From contig JABVXU010000017.1 in assembly GCA_013365365.1 (NCBI GenBank), positions 186,001 through 250,000 of the forward strand: a stretch of DNA of 64,000 nt, given 5' to 3'. Positions 11,095-22,900 of the stretch are shown in pieces; within the stretch, counting starts at the first letter, position 1; every line of letters starts with the position of its first letter. Under the pieces are notes generated by a model. The model was not told the DNA's origin and ran no database searches. It saw only the letters and a list, made by a program, of their open reading frames with translations. The stretch comes from Cruorifilaria tuberocauda. Taxonomy: Eukaryota; Nematoda; Chromadorea; Rhabditida; Onchocercidae. The translations under genes and the position numbers were made by a program.

Positions 11095-14000
11095 ATGGAT
11101 TTTCAACTGTTAGAGAAAGATATGTATGGTGATGTGGAGAATGATGAAGAACTGGTGGCCGAATTGCTAGCTTTAGAGGCAGAAGAACGAGCTGCTGGAC
11201 ACATATCTTCAGTATGCACTGACAAAACGCGCGAATGTAGCACACGTCAACGTACTTTAGGTTTTACTTGAAAATTCTGTCAGCAATCTGTTAAAGTTCT
11301 AATTGAAGTTTATGAAGCATTCAGTCAGTTTTACATGAAAGCTGGAAGAGAAGAACTGTCAGAACATAGCAAAAGTTAAGCCTTCACTTCCCTGATAGCT
11401 ATCACATTAAGGCTGTATCAAAAGTAACTCATTAGTGTTTACAGTCTTGTTCTCTTCAAGAAATCAGATTACCAAACGGCGCAGAGAATATGCATCGTTT
11501 GCTTTGTGAAGAAATCTATTATTTATGATAAAAGTACTACATAAAATTAGATCATCATGAATCAGCTGAACAAACTTCACAACGAATTAGTGGGGTATAT
11601 GGTATCTCAAGTATATCAGATGTATCAGATGAAGATTTAGATGATAATGATCAAGAGGACGTGAATGATCCAGAACTTTTGGTATGTATCAAACCTTTTG
11701 TGGTCGTTCATAGCAACTGAAGGGATTCTTTTAAAGATACTTTCATATAATTTTAACGTTGCCGGATTTTCAATTACTTGTTTTGACTTCATTCTCCATC
11801 ATCAAATCCAAATCTGATCAAATTATCGATATATTAAATATATTAAGTAATTTAAGGCAGAACTCTCTAATTTGGTTAGACAGGAAAATGATGCTCTTTG
11901 TGATATTGGACCACCCACATCTTCCATATCGTCTGTTCCTTCAAAGTCAGTGTATGAATCGAATCTTAACATCACATTACTTCGCAAATTGCAAGAACTT
12001 AAGGAAGAATATACTTCAGCTTTAGAAGCTGCAGAAGAAAAAAATGATGTATTGCGTGCCAAAAGGTGATGTTATTGTTTATTCCCTTTTACCCAGTCAA
12101 CAGTAGTATTTTCCGTTGTTGATCTTGCTGCTCATGTTCAGTAAGTCAAAAAATCTTTCTTTTGAAATGATTATGAGGTTGTTACCCTACTATTATAGTT
12201 ACTGCACCTTTGATATATATCAAAAATTATAATTATAATTTTCGAAAGCTCTGAAATATTCTACAGCAGTATTGCCTTCACCTAGGTACCAAAGAGGGTT
12301 TAGCAAGATCGAAGAAATGATGCGAAAGGTGCGAGCAGGAAAAGTGATAGATGAAAATAATATTCCGGTTTCAATCAAAGCAATTCGATCTCTTGAATTG
12401 CCTGCAGCGGAAACTGATGCTTTAATCATTTCCAAAACTGAGGTAATTTTTCATTGAAGAAATTTTCAAAGCTTTGCTTGAATATTTAGCACAGTCAGAA
12501 AGTAGCTAAAATTTTAAAGATTATTTTTGTTAGTAGGAAATATAACAATTTATTCTTCAAAGTTCGTAAAATTGAAAATCGTTTTTCTGCTACAGTATAT
12601 TTTGCGCGTGCTATTTTTAACAGTGCAGTCATATTCGAACAGTTTAGCTGGTAAATTTCAGTTTATAATGTTTTTGTTTTTGAAGATATCCACAGAACCA
12701 ATACTGCCAGTTGAAGTAAAGCAAACTGCTGTGGAAGAAATCAGTGAGTTCTCTAGTACTTATGAAAAACCAGTTAAGAATCTGCTGAGGGGAGAACGGC
12801 TAAGGAAGGAGCTAACCAGCCGTCGAGAATCCTATATCAACAATGCTAAAGCAGCTAATGCATGTTAGTTATTTCAGAAAGGTTTTGTTTCTTGCATAGA
12901 ACATTTACTGAAGAAATTTATAATGAAGTTTATAACTATAGTGGGTGACAAAAAAAAAGCTTATGAATATTATGTGGTTGCAAAGCAGTTCGATGAAGCA
13001 ATTAAAGCTGTGAATGATGGGCAAGTGGCAGAATGTGAGGAGAATGAACTTCCACCTCCAGCCATACCCTATAGAAGCAAGGTTACTTCATTTACAAATG
13101 TTATCTTCAGGATATCATAACTAATTTTGCTTTTTATTGTCGCTGAGTTGATTTTTGGAGACCTTTTCGCACTTCTCAGATTATTATTTCATTAAAATCA
13201 TTTTATACCATTTGAGAAAAAAATCTGATGATATCCAAAATTGTTAATGGTTATATTAGCGGAACAACTAGAACAATAGAAGCTTATTTTCTTTTCTTAT
13301 TTTAAATTTCCAAATGTCGAAAATGAAAGAAGACATAATACTAAGTTGAGGACTGTATGAGAACAACATTAAAAGACTTACAATATAGAAACATATGATT
13401 GTATCTTATGTAGTGTGAAAGCTTTATGAACTGCGGGGTTCTGAAGTCTTAAAAGCACAAAAAATTATAGGATTATTTTGTTTCTTTTCTTAAACACGTG
13501 TTAACATTAAACAAAAAGTATGGAATTGCTGCAGTATGATGAAATCGCTTCTCCTCCAAAGACGCTATTAGATGACTTGCAGCAACGCATGCAAAAATAT
13601 AAAGCTTTATGTGATCAAAGTCGAGCGGAAAACAATGATCGGAAGTACAGGTGTTTTTCTGATTAATTTTGGCTAGTTAGATTAAGTAACGCGACATGCA
13701 ACATGCAGTTTTTATTTTTCGCTCATTTATCTTATTGTAATTAATTTACTTTTAGCAGCTGTGTTTTCAGAATGAATGCTCGCATTTTGAAGCAATATGA
13801 AGATGCACTTAAAGCTTGTCGTTCAAATCGGCTAGTCGATACAAGTGAATTGCCGTGTCCTCCCGGATATGCACCTCTTCCTCGAACAGAAAACATAAAT
13901 AATAGTAGTAAAAGTAAATCCCTCTATATTCTTTCCTTGCAGTCATACGATTTAGTTGCTTATTTTAACAATGACAAATATTGTATTTATATATGAAATG

Positions 14001-17000
14001 AAATTTGAGATGAGATAGTGATGTCGCAAGAACCTCTACCTGAAGTGGGCTCATTTGCTGCACCTGAACCGTCGATATCAGGAAGACAGTTACGTCAAAA
14101 GCATCAACTTGATTTTTTACTCAAGCGACAGCTGCAATTCAAAGAGGCTGCTCTTGCTGCAAAGAAAAAGGGTGACATAACTACTGCCAAGAAATTTTTG
14201 CTTGCTGCAAAGGTGTCTTTAAAATTCTAGTCTAAAGCTTGCAAGTTAAAAGTTGTGCTTAGCGATGACATCAAAATGTATCTCTAACACCAGAATCTTA
14301 TAAAAAATTATTTTAGAAAATTTCACGATATTTTAGGTATATGTAATATGTATATGTAATTTATTCAAGAGTAATTTAACGCTTGAATAAATTTCTAATC
14401 GTTGGTTAATCAAGTATTCATCTTTAGGGTTTTGATAGAATGATTGTTGCCTCCAGAAATGGTCTGACTGTTAATATTGAGAAAACGCCCGTGCCACCAC
14501 AAGTTTGGTTATCTGCAAAAACGCTTAAACCATCACTGAAGCATCATACAAGTTTTGATGCTGCTATTAAAGGTAGATCGAACAAGGTTTCAGTTAAGGT
14601 TTCAATTTTTTTTTCTTGCATTTCACGTAAACATGATTATGAATATTTTCATGGAGATTGTTCATCTGCTTCAGGAACGCCTATTGAAGTATTTGCCACG
14701 ATGGAAAGAGATCTCATTTATCAAGTAAAACTTTGTGAGGAATGTAGACTTACTTTTACACAGTTAGTTTTTGCTCAGCTTTCTCTTAAAATTTTTAGTC
14801 CTTACATCAGTTAATTACCTTTAGCTGTAATATTCTCATTTTAACTAATAGAAATAATTTAAGATATATAACAATAATTGATATTGACTCTCTTCTACCT
14901 TCAACGATGAGCTTTTCGTACACCACTAAGAATTTGGTAATCGTTTATGTTTCTGTAGTTTTTTTTCTTAGGTTGGGTGATGTAACTCGAATGAAAATGT
15001 TCGAAACCTGGTCTACCATTTCAAAAAGAGATTTAATACTTCTACGGGAACTTGTCAAAAGAGGTGCACCAATGCCACAGTAAGAGAATTTTATAAATAT
15101 CAGATTTTTTCTTTGATTTCATTTCAATATCATATTCATCAGAAATTACTAATTCATTCCAAGTTTTATTAACTAATTCAAATTCCGATTTCAATTCAAA
15201 TTTCAATTTCACTTTTTTTAGATTTCGGTATGAAACTCGTAACATACCCTCGGTAGAGATATGCTTTGAAGTAGATGAAAATCACATCGAATTGACAATA
15301 ATAAAAATAATCGAAGCAAAGTTACCAGCAGGTTCCTGTTCATTATTACCTGTACTATTTCTCATTATTCGAATGTTTCAAAGAAAATATATTTGAGAAA
15401 ATGCAAATAATGAAGCTTCTGGTATCAAATCATGCTGCAATATGTGTTTCACCGGTAATACTCTCCCCCCTAATCTTTATTTATATGCAAATGAATTGTT
15501 GTAGAGTGATACTCATGGTTGCTGTTGAAATGAGTTTTATTTTGTGCATACTAGTCATCTAATATTGCTCGAGAATCCTGTCCCTTTTTAATATTATTCA
15601 TTATGACATTTCTGGAACAGATTTTTATCCAATATACAAGTTTGGCAGAAGTTAAAAAGAAAAGTGTTCCAGGTTGGAAATCGTCTGACGGTTATTTGTT
15701 TGTAAAATATAATTTTGCATTTCCCCACGACGCTCACCAGACTGGTAGAACAAAAGTTATAGCTTCCACGAATTCGCCAGGTATTCTTCAACTATTTTTC
15801 TTCATTTACAAGTCAATTCAGTGAAAATGTTCTTCGTTATTTTTGCAAAACTCCCTTACTATGAGATATAGGTTGGAGTATAATGAAATATTTATTGGTT
15901 AATTTATTGCTGTAATACTCTTTAATAAAGAGTACTTGTTACAGTAATATAAAAATTGCGATACTTCTTTCTCTATTTATCATCTTTTTGAAAATTTGTT
16001 TTATGCTTCAATTTCATTTTATTGTTATCATTACTATATAATATATTACTTTCTCAACTTGCTAAGCGTTTTTTATGGAATCATCTATACGCTTCTCATT
16101 CTCACCAACTGTCAAGGGATAAGGATTTTTGGAAAAATCAGAAAAAAGGAAAAAAAGATAATATAAATAAAGAAACTGAAGAAAGAGGTACTGCTACTGA
16201 TAAAATGTACAATTGCATGTTTTGTTGCAATCGATTCTGTTATCAGTTTGTTTTCTACGTTCTTCGTTATTTTTGCAAATCTTCATTTATATACATATAT
16301 ATTTGTTCCTAGAATACAATCAGAAATTCTTATTAACAATCAATCGGAAGACGAAGCAATTGCAAAGAGTTATTAAAAGGAACTGCTTGAAATTTGAGGT
16401 TGTTTGAAATTTATTATTATTGATATTTTCGATTATTTATGAAATGGATTTCTCCGATTATTTCATGAATTATATAATCTCATCAAAAGAAAGATGATTT
16501 GAACAGCAAAAGGAGCCGAAAATTAAACAGTGGGATTTTCTAACTTCCATGTCATAGAAGCAAGACTGATTCCAGGCTCTCTCCTTACAGATTTTTCTTC
16601 AGATCTCTATATCGATAATATATAACGAGAGAAATTTGTTTTGTTTTTTTTCAGATCTATCAAAAGGGTGGTTTTCTAAGGAGTGACAAATTGATCGCTA
16701 CTGCTGATTGTAAGTTGGTTGATTTGGAAGAAAAAGTACAAATTCATGAAAGTATAGATCTGATGGAAGGAAGAAAGCAAACAGGAGGGAAATTAAATTA
16801 CAGGGTTATTTCTTATTTATTTTCCATCAATTTAAGCTTTTTTATGTTTTCAGACAAACAAAAAACAGAATGGAACTGCACATTCTTTCAAGTAATCTTT
16901 GCATCATTTTTTCAGATTGAATTTAATTAAGTTGTCTATTTCTTAACAGAATTTTAGGTACGTGCTCGCGAGCCTTTGAGCGGAAAAAAGCTTTCGATTA

Positions 17001-17032
17001 CTCAAAAAAAGTGGTTGATATTGGAAGTGTAA
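11095..17032 (+). CDS. Coiled-coil and C2 domain-containing protein 1 (CC2D1/Lgd family)
   Basis: Seventeen phase-consistent exons give about 775 aa: 11095-11260, 11551-11681, 11857-12065, 12286-12442, 12686-12863, 12942-13081, 13535-13650, 13771-13913, 14019-14212, 14428-14572, 14675-14762, 14972-15079, 15222-15331, 15649-15780, 16313-16398, 16655-16804 and 16958-17032. An acidic N-terminus (MDFQLLEKDMYGDVENDEEL) precedes four DM14 repeats, each with a basic helical core and a proline-rich end (NELPPPAIP, ELPCPPGYAPLP, EKTPVPP). A C2 domain follows (KSSDGYLFVKYNF, YQKGGFLRSDKLIATADCKL, MEGRKQTGGKL, VRAREPLSGKKL). CC2D1A/B and fly Lgd bind ESCRT-III Snf7/CHMP4 and control endosomal sorting, including Notch traffic. 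The exon 8 donor (13907 or 13913) and exon 14 acceptor are the least certain boundaries. An AATAAA lies about 115 bp after the stop. Confidence 0.93.
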
Positions 17033-17951
17033 ACTTTTCACAAGCGCATATTCTCTGTTTTTAATAATTCACAATTGACAGTTAAATTTTATAAGGTTAC
17101 ATTTCGAATTTTGCGGGTTTAGTCTTTAATGTGGAAAGTGATTTAATAAATTAAATTGTAAGTACTTCATCACTCTAGCTTATCATTTATGGTATATGCA
17201 TCAATAGATTCTCTTGAGATTTTATATACAAGCGATTATTTAAACATACCTAAATTTTGTATAGTTTACTGTTACTGCTGTTTTTACAATTTTCCAATTT
17301 TTTCAAATGTAAATATTCAGAAATGAGGCTTAATCTGTTAAGAAAAGTTAAGAAGTAAATGGATAAGAAACTTTTGGTTTTAAATCCATATAATTATGTT
17401 TATTGGCAGTATCTTCTGTCTCTTTTCATCTAGCACAAAACTGATTAGAGAAAGTAAATATATAGCTTGACTTTCAATATTTTATTGTTGTCGTTACTAT
17501 TTATTTGTAAATATTTTTCACATTATATGAATTATTACGAGTTCCATTTTTTTACGAAATTTCGCGATACTGGAGAGGTAAAAAAAAATGATTACTGCAG
17601 GAAATGTTAATCAATAATGAAAAGAAATAGATGCCTGAAAACTCAACAAAGAATGTTTGACATTCTTAATTGCTTGTTGTAAATAACTTTTGAGACTCAC
17701 TTTTTTGGATTTTAAGGCATAAAATTTTCGAAATTTTTACAAATAAATTTATTTATTTTCATCTGTTAATAACTAACTTCAGCATGAGAGATATCGTAGA
17801 ACATAACATGGCTTAGTTACGGAGTTAAAAGGTGTTCAAAATTAGTGGAAGATTCACAAAAGCAACATAACACATTGAACTACAATGAAATTTCGGTCTT
17901 TTTATTTTATCATGATTTTCAAATTATGATAAAGCAGTTTCTACTTTATAG
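17033..17951. other. Intergenic; 3' flank of CC2D1
   Basis: The stretch is AT-rich with a candidate AATAAA near 17146. The first exon of the following small gene may lie in its right part, but no start could be assigned with confidence. Confidence 0.4.
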
Positions 17952-19073
17952 TCATTGCTTTTATTATTGGTAGCAACTGAAAATATATTTCTGAATAAGA
18001 CGATAATAAAAAATTCGGATAATAACAACACTGTACCAAATGATATAATTTCTGATTATACCAATTATATCAAATCAAACCTCACAATTAAAATTAATAA
18101 TAGGGAAGGAATTAATAAGGTAAGAACAAATTCAATTATTAGAAAACTAATTATTCAGTTCAGATAATTATGAAAATGAAGGAACAGGCACTTTTATAAG
18201 CAAGTTCTCCCCGATACTCAAATATAGAAGCTCTACAAGTAGAAGCAATCAAACAGTATAATATATTAATCTTTTGAGTATATACTGAAATTTTGAGAAC
18301 ATAGAGCATAAGAAGGATAAAAGTCTTAATGCCTAATTCTATGAAAAGTTATATATATTGAAATAAAAATGAACAAACCATAGATCATGTTGTATTTAAT
18401 GCATGAAATACTTGAAATATAAGATGTTTTATACTGCATAATTCTTTTCTAAATATCAATGTTTTACTAGCAACAGTATCAAATGTTTTGCTTCTTAGAA
18501 ATAGATTCAACATTTTAACCAATAAATTTCAGAAATATGTTATCATTTGTTTTAAAGTTATATCAGTGGTTTCAACTGAAAATAAAGAATTACGGGAAGA
18601 ATCAGAAGAAAAGGTAACTGTGTAAAAATAAAGAACAAGTGTTAGGATTGGAAGTATTGATTATTTTTTGTGCTAGAGACCTTCCTTTATTTATCAAAAT
18701 TCAAAGATCTGAACTGCTTGCTCCAACATCATACTTTAAATCTGGTTAAATTTATGTCCCTAATAGTACAATATTGTCATTTTATCGTTTTGCATTTATC
18801 ATTTCCTTTGATTAAGATTGGATAAGAGAATAGGTTTAAACTTTGGAGAAGTAAAATATTGTCGTCAGCCATGTAGCGCAGTATCATTAAGTATGTTTAC
18901 AGTCAGGCATAATACTATATTGATTGGATTTCTTAATGAAGCTCTCGATGACGCTTTTACCAACTAGCGAATAAAATCAAACGAGAGAAGAATTAGAGGA
19001 GAGAAATAACGTGAACTGAATTGTGTGGTACCATCAGGTTAAAAGGCAAACTCGCAATTTCGATGAAGAATGA
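17952..19073 (+). CDS. Small spliced gene of unknown function, probably secreted (start unresolved)
   Basis: Three blocks with good splice sites are each a multiple of three and share one frame: 17952-18119 (acceptor CTTTATAG, donor AAG|GTAAGA), 18533-18613 (acceptor AATTTCAG, donor AAG|GTAACT) and 19038-19073 (acceptor CATCAG, stop TGA). Together they encode about 94 residues: a hydrophobic run SLLLLLVATEN, an Asn-rich stretch with several N-glycosylation sequons (NKT, NNT, NLT), a second part KYVIICFKVISVVSTENKEL, and a tail VKRQTRNFDEE. The hydrophobic run could be the end of a signal peptide whose ATG lies in an unidentified upstream exon. No family was recognised. KR in the tail is a possible dibasic cleavage site, as in neuropeptide precursors, but that is speculation. 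Confidence 0.45.
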
Positions 19074-19986
19074 AGGATGAGACTGGTTTTCACTGTGTTA
19101 CTACACCTACGATGATTATAATCTATGATTCAGCCGCTGTAAAACAGTTTGAGGAGAGGATGGAAACAATGTTTGCTTCATTTTTTTTATACCTTAGAAA
19201 AAAAGAGATTCTGAAATATGAGAACAGCAAAATTTTGAATATAAAGATAAGTATTCTAATTGCTATCGTTACGTAATTATATTCATCCGAAACTAATATT
19301 AAACGCAACGGGAGGATACAGGAAGTGACTGCTTGTCACTTATTGATCACGATTCATCGTAATGGAAAAAGTCACTGGGAAAAATAGGTTGGGTCATACA
19401 CATTGTAAAGTTTTTTTTGGGAATCAAATCTAACGATATATGTATTTCTTGAAATCAAAGCTATTTAATGATCTGATCTATTTGATACATCTGAAATACC
19501 ATGTATTTTAATCTTGAAAACTTTCTGCTGGTAATAGTATTGTTCGGCATAACATATTCTGGCATGTAGAGACATTTTTCCTAGCTTCCAGAGAGCAAAG
19601 TTCAACTAATTTTGCTATTCATAAAATTGGTACCATCTATCTAGTTATGGCATAAATCCGTTTCCCGACAACATCTTCGCCAACCATCTTCCTCTCAGTG
19701 GAAGAAAATGGAACATAAAGTTTCACTAACATTACTCGCTCGCAAGGATTGCAACATGAGAATTTAAATTTTTTCACGCGGGAGAAGGAAATGTAGCAAG
19801 CGTTTTAGGGTAATTAGGTGAGGCGTGTCGCCCAGTAACCTATTTGGTATTGGACTGTGAGTGGCCAGAACAGATTGGATTATGATTAAGCTGAATGCGT
19901 AAGCCAGGATTGAAGCGCCTTTTCATGTTTTTTATAAATTAAAGTTTTTTTCATGCAGACAAAGGAAATCAGCATTCCTCCTAAAA
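19074..19986. other. Intergenic before MCM4
   Basis: No conserved coding was seen. A TTTTTTTCATGCAG acceptor ends near 19958, 28 bases before the MCM4 start, and is a candidate trans-splice site. Confidence 0.4.
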
Positions 19987-22900
19987 ATGTCGAGGACTTT
20001 CTCCCATTCAAGTTCTTCTCGTTCACACCATCATCTTCGTTCCATCACTTCTAGAAGCCCTCCAAGTTCATATCAAACGGTCTCTGATGCCTCCGATAAT
20101 TCGACGAGAACTTCACAGCATACCGCTACAATAAATGCATCTCGAAATAGAAGCTTACGCCGAGCTGCCCAACAGTCATCATCACTACAGGATCATGAGA
20201 TCGGTAGTTTTGCAGAATTTCTAGAAATGCAATCAATAAGTCATATTTGCAACATGCTTCCTGATATTAACATTGTACTTCAATGTTTAGAAGTTTTAGC
20301 GAATTTAAAGGTAGATTTATTATCTCTCCAAAGTCTCCTATCCATTAGATGGGATTCTTGATAGATTCATGTTGGCCTGTGTTTAGCAGATATTTTCAGC
20401 AGTATAGCAACTGTTCATGCTTTTTATTTTATGCTTAAAATATGATTTTATATGCTTTACTGTTTTGAAAATATTTGTAATACTTGTGTTGGTAATGTAA
20501 AATGATGCAAAATATTTGTAATTATTATACAAATATTATAAACATTTGTAATATTTGCAAAATATGATTTTCTAGGAGACGGAAGAAACAACCAAAATGT
20601 AGAGCAAGAATCAATCCAGCTTGCTCAGAGTGAGCGCCAATCACCAGCACGATCACAGTTAACTGGTAAATAACATTTTTTTGATATTGGTCATCAGTCC
20701 GAACTTTATTATTCGGTGTTTTTATAATAGTTTAAGTGGCAGTCGAATTCGAAATAACTAATTTATATGAACTAGAACTAGAAAATGGGAACTTCGTCCT
20801 TGCTCCTAAAAGTATGTTTCCATGAATAACATCAATCTCTGGTAAAGCATACATCTTATAACACAGAGTCGTATTCTCATTCCACTTTTGAATACATTGT
20901 ATATAAGTGTACTGAAACTTGTTTGGGCACTTGAGCCTAGCTAAATTAGAATACTGAACAAAGCAGTTAAATACCGCTTATTCGGTAGAACATCTGACGA
21001 CACTTTCATTTTGTGGCATTGAGGCTAATATTTTCGAAAAATTAATGTCATAAGTCATATATGTAGATATCTTTTTTCCATTGATAGAATCAAGTACACT
21101 TCACTATGGCTCTGACTTGGACACATCAAGCCAAGTGGGCAGTGCGATGTCGTGGCAGCGCACAGTGCGACATATGCGGCCTGATATTAACTGTGTCCCA
21201 TCTCAGCATCGTACTGTTTGCATCGACAATATGGAGGTTATTTTTTCTAGTAGAAGAAACATTATATGATACTTCCCTTTTTACTAAGTTCTACTAGTAA
21301 AGTTCTTTTTTTGGGACGATCTTTCAAATGATTTGGAACTTGGTCCAAAGCTATATATTTGGGGAACGCGTATTTGTGTTTTTGATGTGCAGCGCGCATT
21401 TCGAACTTTCGTCAGTGAATTTAGACCGACAAGCGTTTCAGATGATGAAAATATGCTGACGCTTCCATTGAATGTGCGAATGGGTAAGTTGAAACGAATT
21501 CATAATGGTAGCGACTGTTCATTACTGAGACAGGAAAAGGGTCAAATGCATAAATTTATATAAATGATAAATGATGTAATGTACAATAACTGGGTTATTG
21601 ATAATGCAAATAATGACAACAGTAATTCTTTTCAGAATTAATCATCTAGTGACCTCTTATTTTTACATATAAATTTTTGGAGTGTATAGTATATTAGTGA
21701 CATTTCCAAAACTGGTTTTAAATTAAATAAGTGAAGTTAAGTAGTTTGGTGAAACGGAAACGCAATGTGTACAAAAGACAGATACAAAGTTGACTTATTT
21801 CTAGAAATTGATTTGGAACGGCCATACTATATGGAGCGCTTGTATGAAATTGATCAGAGTGAGAATATGGCTTTTAATTTGAATTTACAACATGTTAGAT
21901 TATTCAATGAAGCACTTTATCGAAAAATTGTGTGTTATCCATCGGTAAGCAGGTTTTGAACTTTTAATATTATTTCTTAACAATGGTTTTCCTACCAGAA
22001 CAAATTCATAGCTATGAATAAATAAAAGTGAACAACAATAAACCGTAAGTTACAATTTTTAATGATGTGGAATAACAATTATCAATTTAAATTATATTAC
22101 CTTTTTTATTAAACGGTAATCCATACTTTTAGTACCATCATCAATTTTAATGCATCCATTTTGTTTCTAAAATCCTTTTCGCATCCTACATCTATTTTAA
22201 GTTTATAAAATCATTGTAAATTTAAGGATATTATACCGTATCTCGATCTGACGATAAACGAAATATTTGCCGAAAAATACCAAAAGGTGTTATATGCTCC
22301 GATTGAAGTTCGGCCATTTAATGCACAGAAAACACGTAACATGCGTGCACTGAATCCACAGGATATCGATCAGTTAATCACTATTAACGGGATGGTTATA
22401 CGGACTTCACCACTGATACCCGAGATGAGACAAGCATATTTCCAGTGCAATGTTTGCAATTTTCCGGTAATTTCTGTCTGAATTATCATTAAAATTAAGA
22501 CTATTTAAAAGCTTTTGCTTTTTTTTTTAACATTGAAGGGTACAAAAGGTAGAAGTTTTCATATTTTAAAGAACACAAATTTTCTGTTTGAGCTTGAGAG
22601 TATTTTCAGGTTGATATTGAAGTTGACCGTGGTCGAATTGAAGAACCAGCCGTATGTCATAACTGTCAGTCAAAATATTCTTTCCAGCTTATTCACAATC
22701 GTTCCCTTTTTATAGATAAACAAGTAATTAAACTGCAAGAGTCTCCAGGTGTGCTATAGGATTAAAACTCATAAATTTTTTTAGGCTATCGGTTTATACA
22801 GATTTTAAAATTGCTTAGTTCTCGTTTTCGAAAGAACATTGTATTGATTGATCAAGCAGTTTTAATGTAATTTTATTTTCGTTTTGCTTTAACTCGATCT

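Noticed and set aside
13120..13500. AT-rich stretch in the CC2D1 gene as a separate gene
   Set aside because: No frame or splice pattern was found. It is a longer intron between exons with matching phases.
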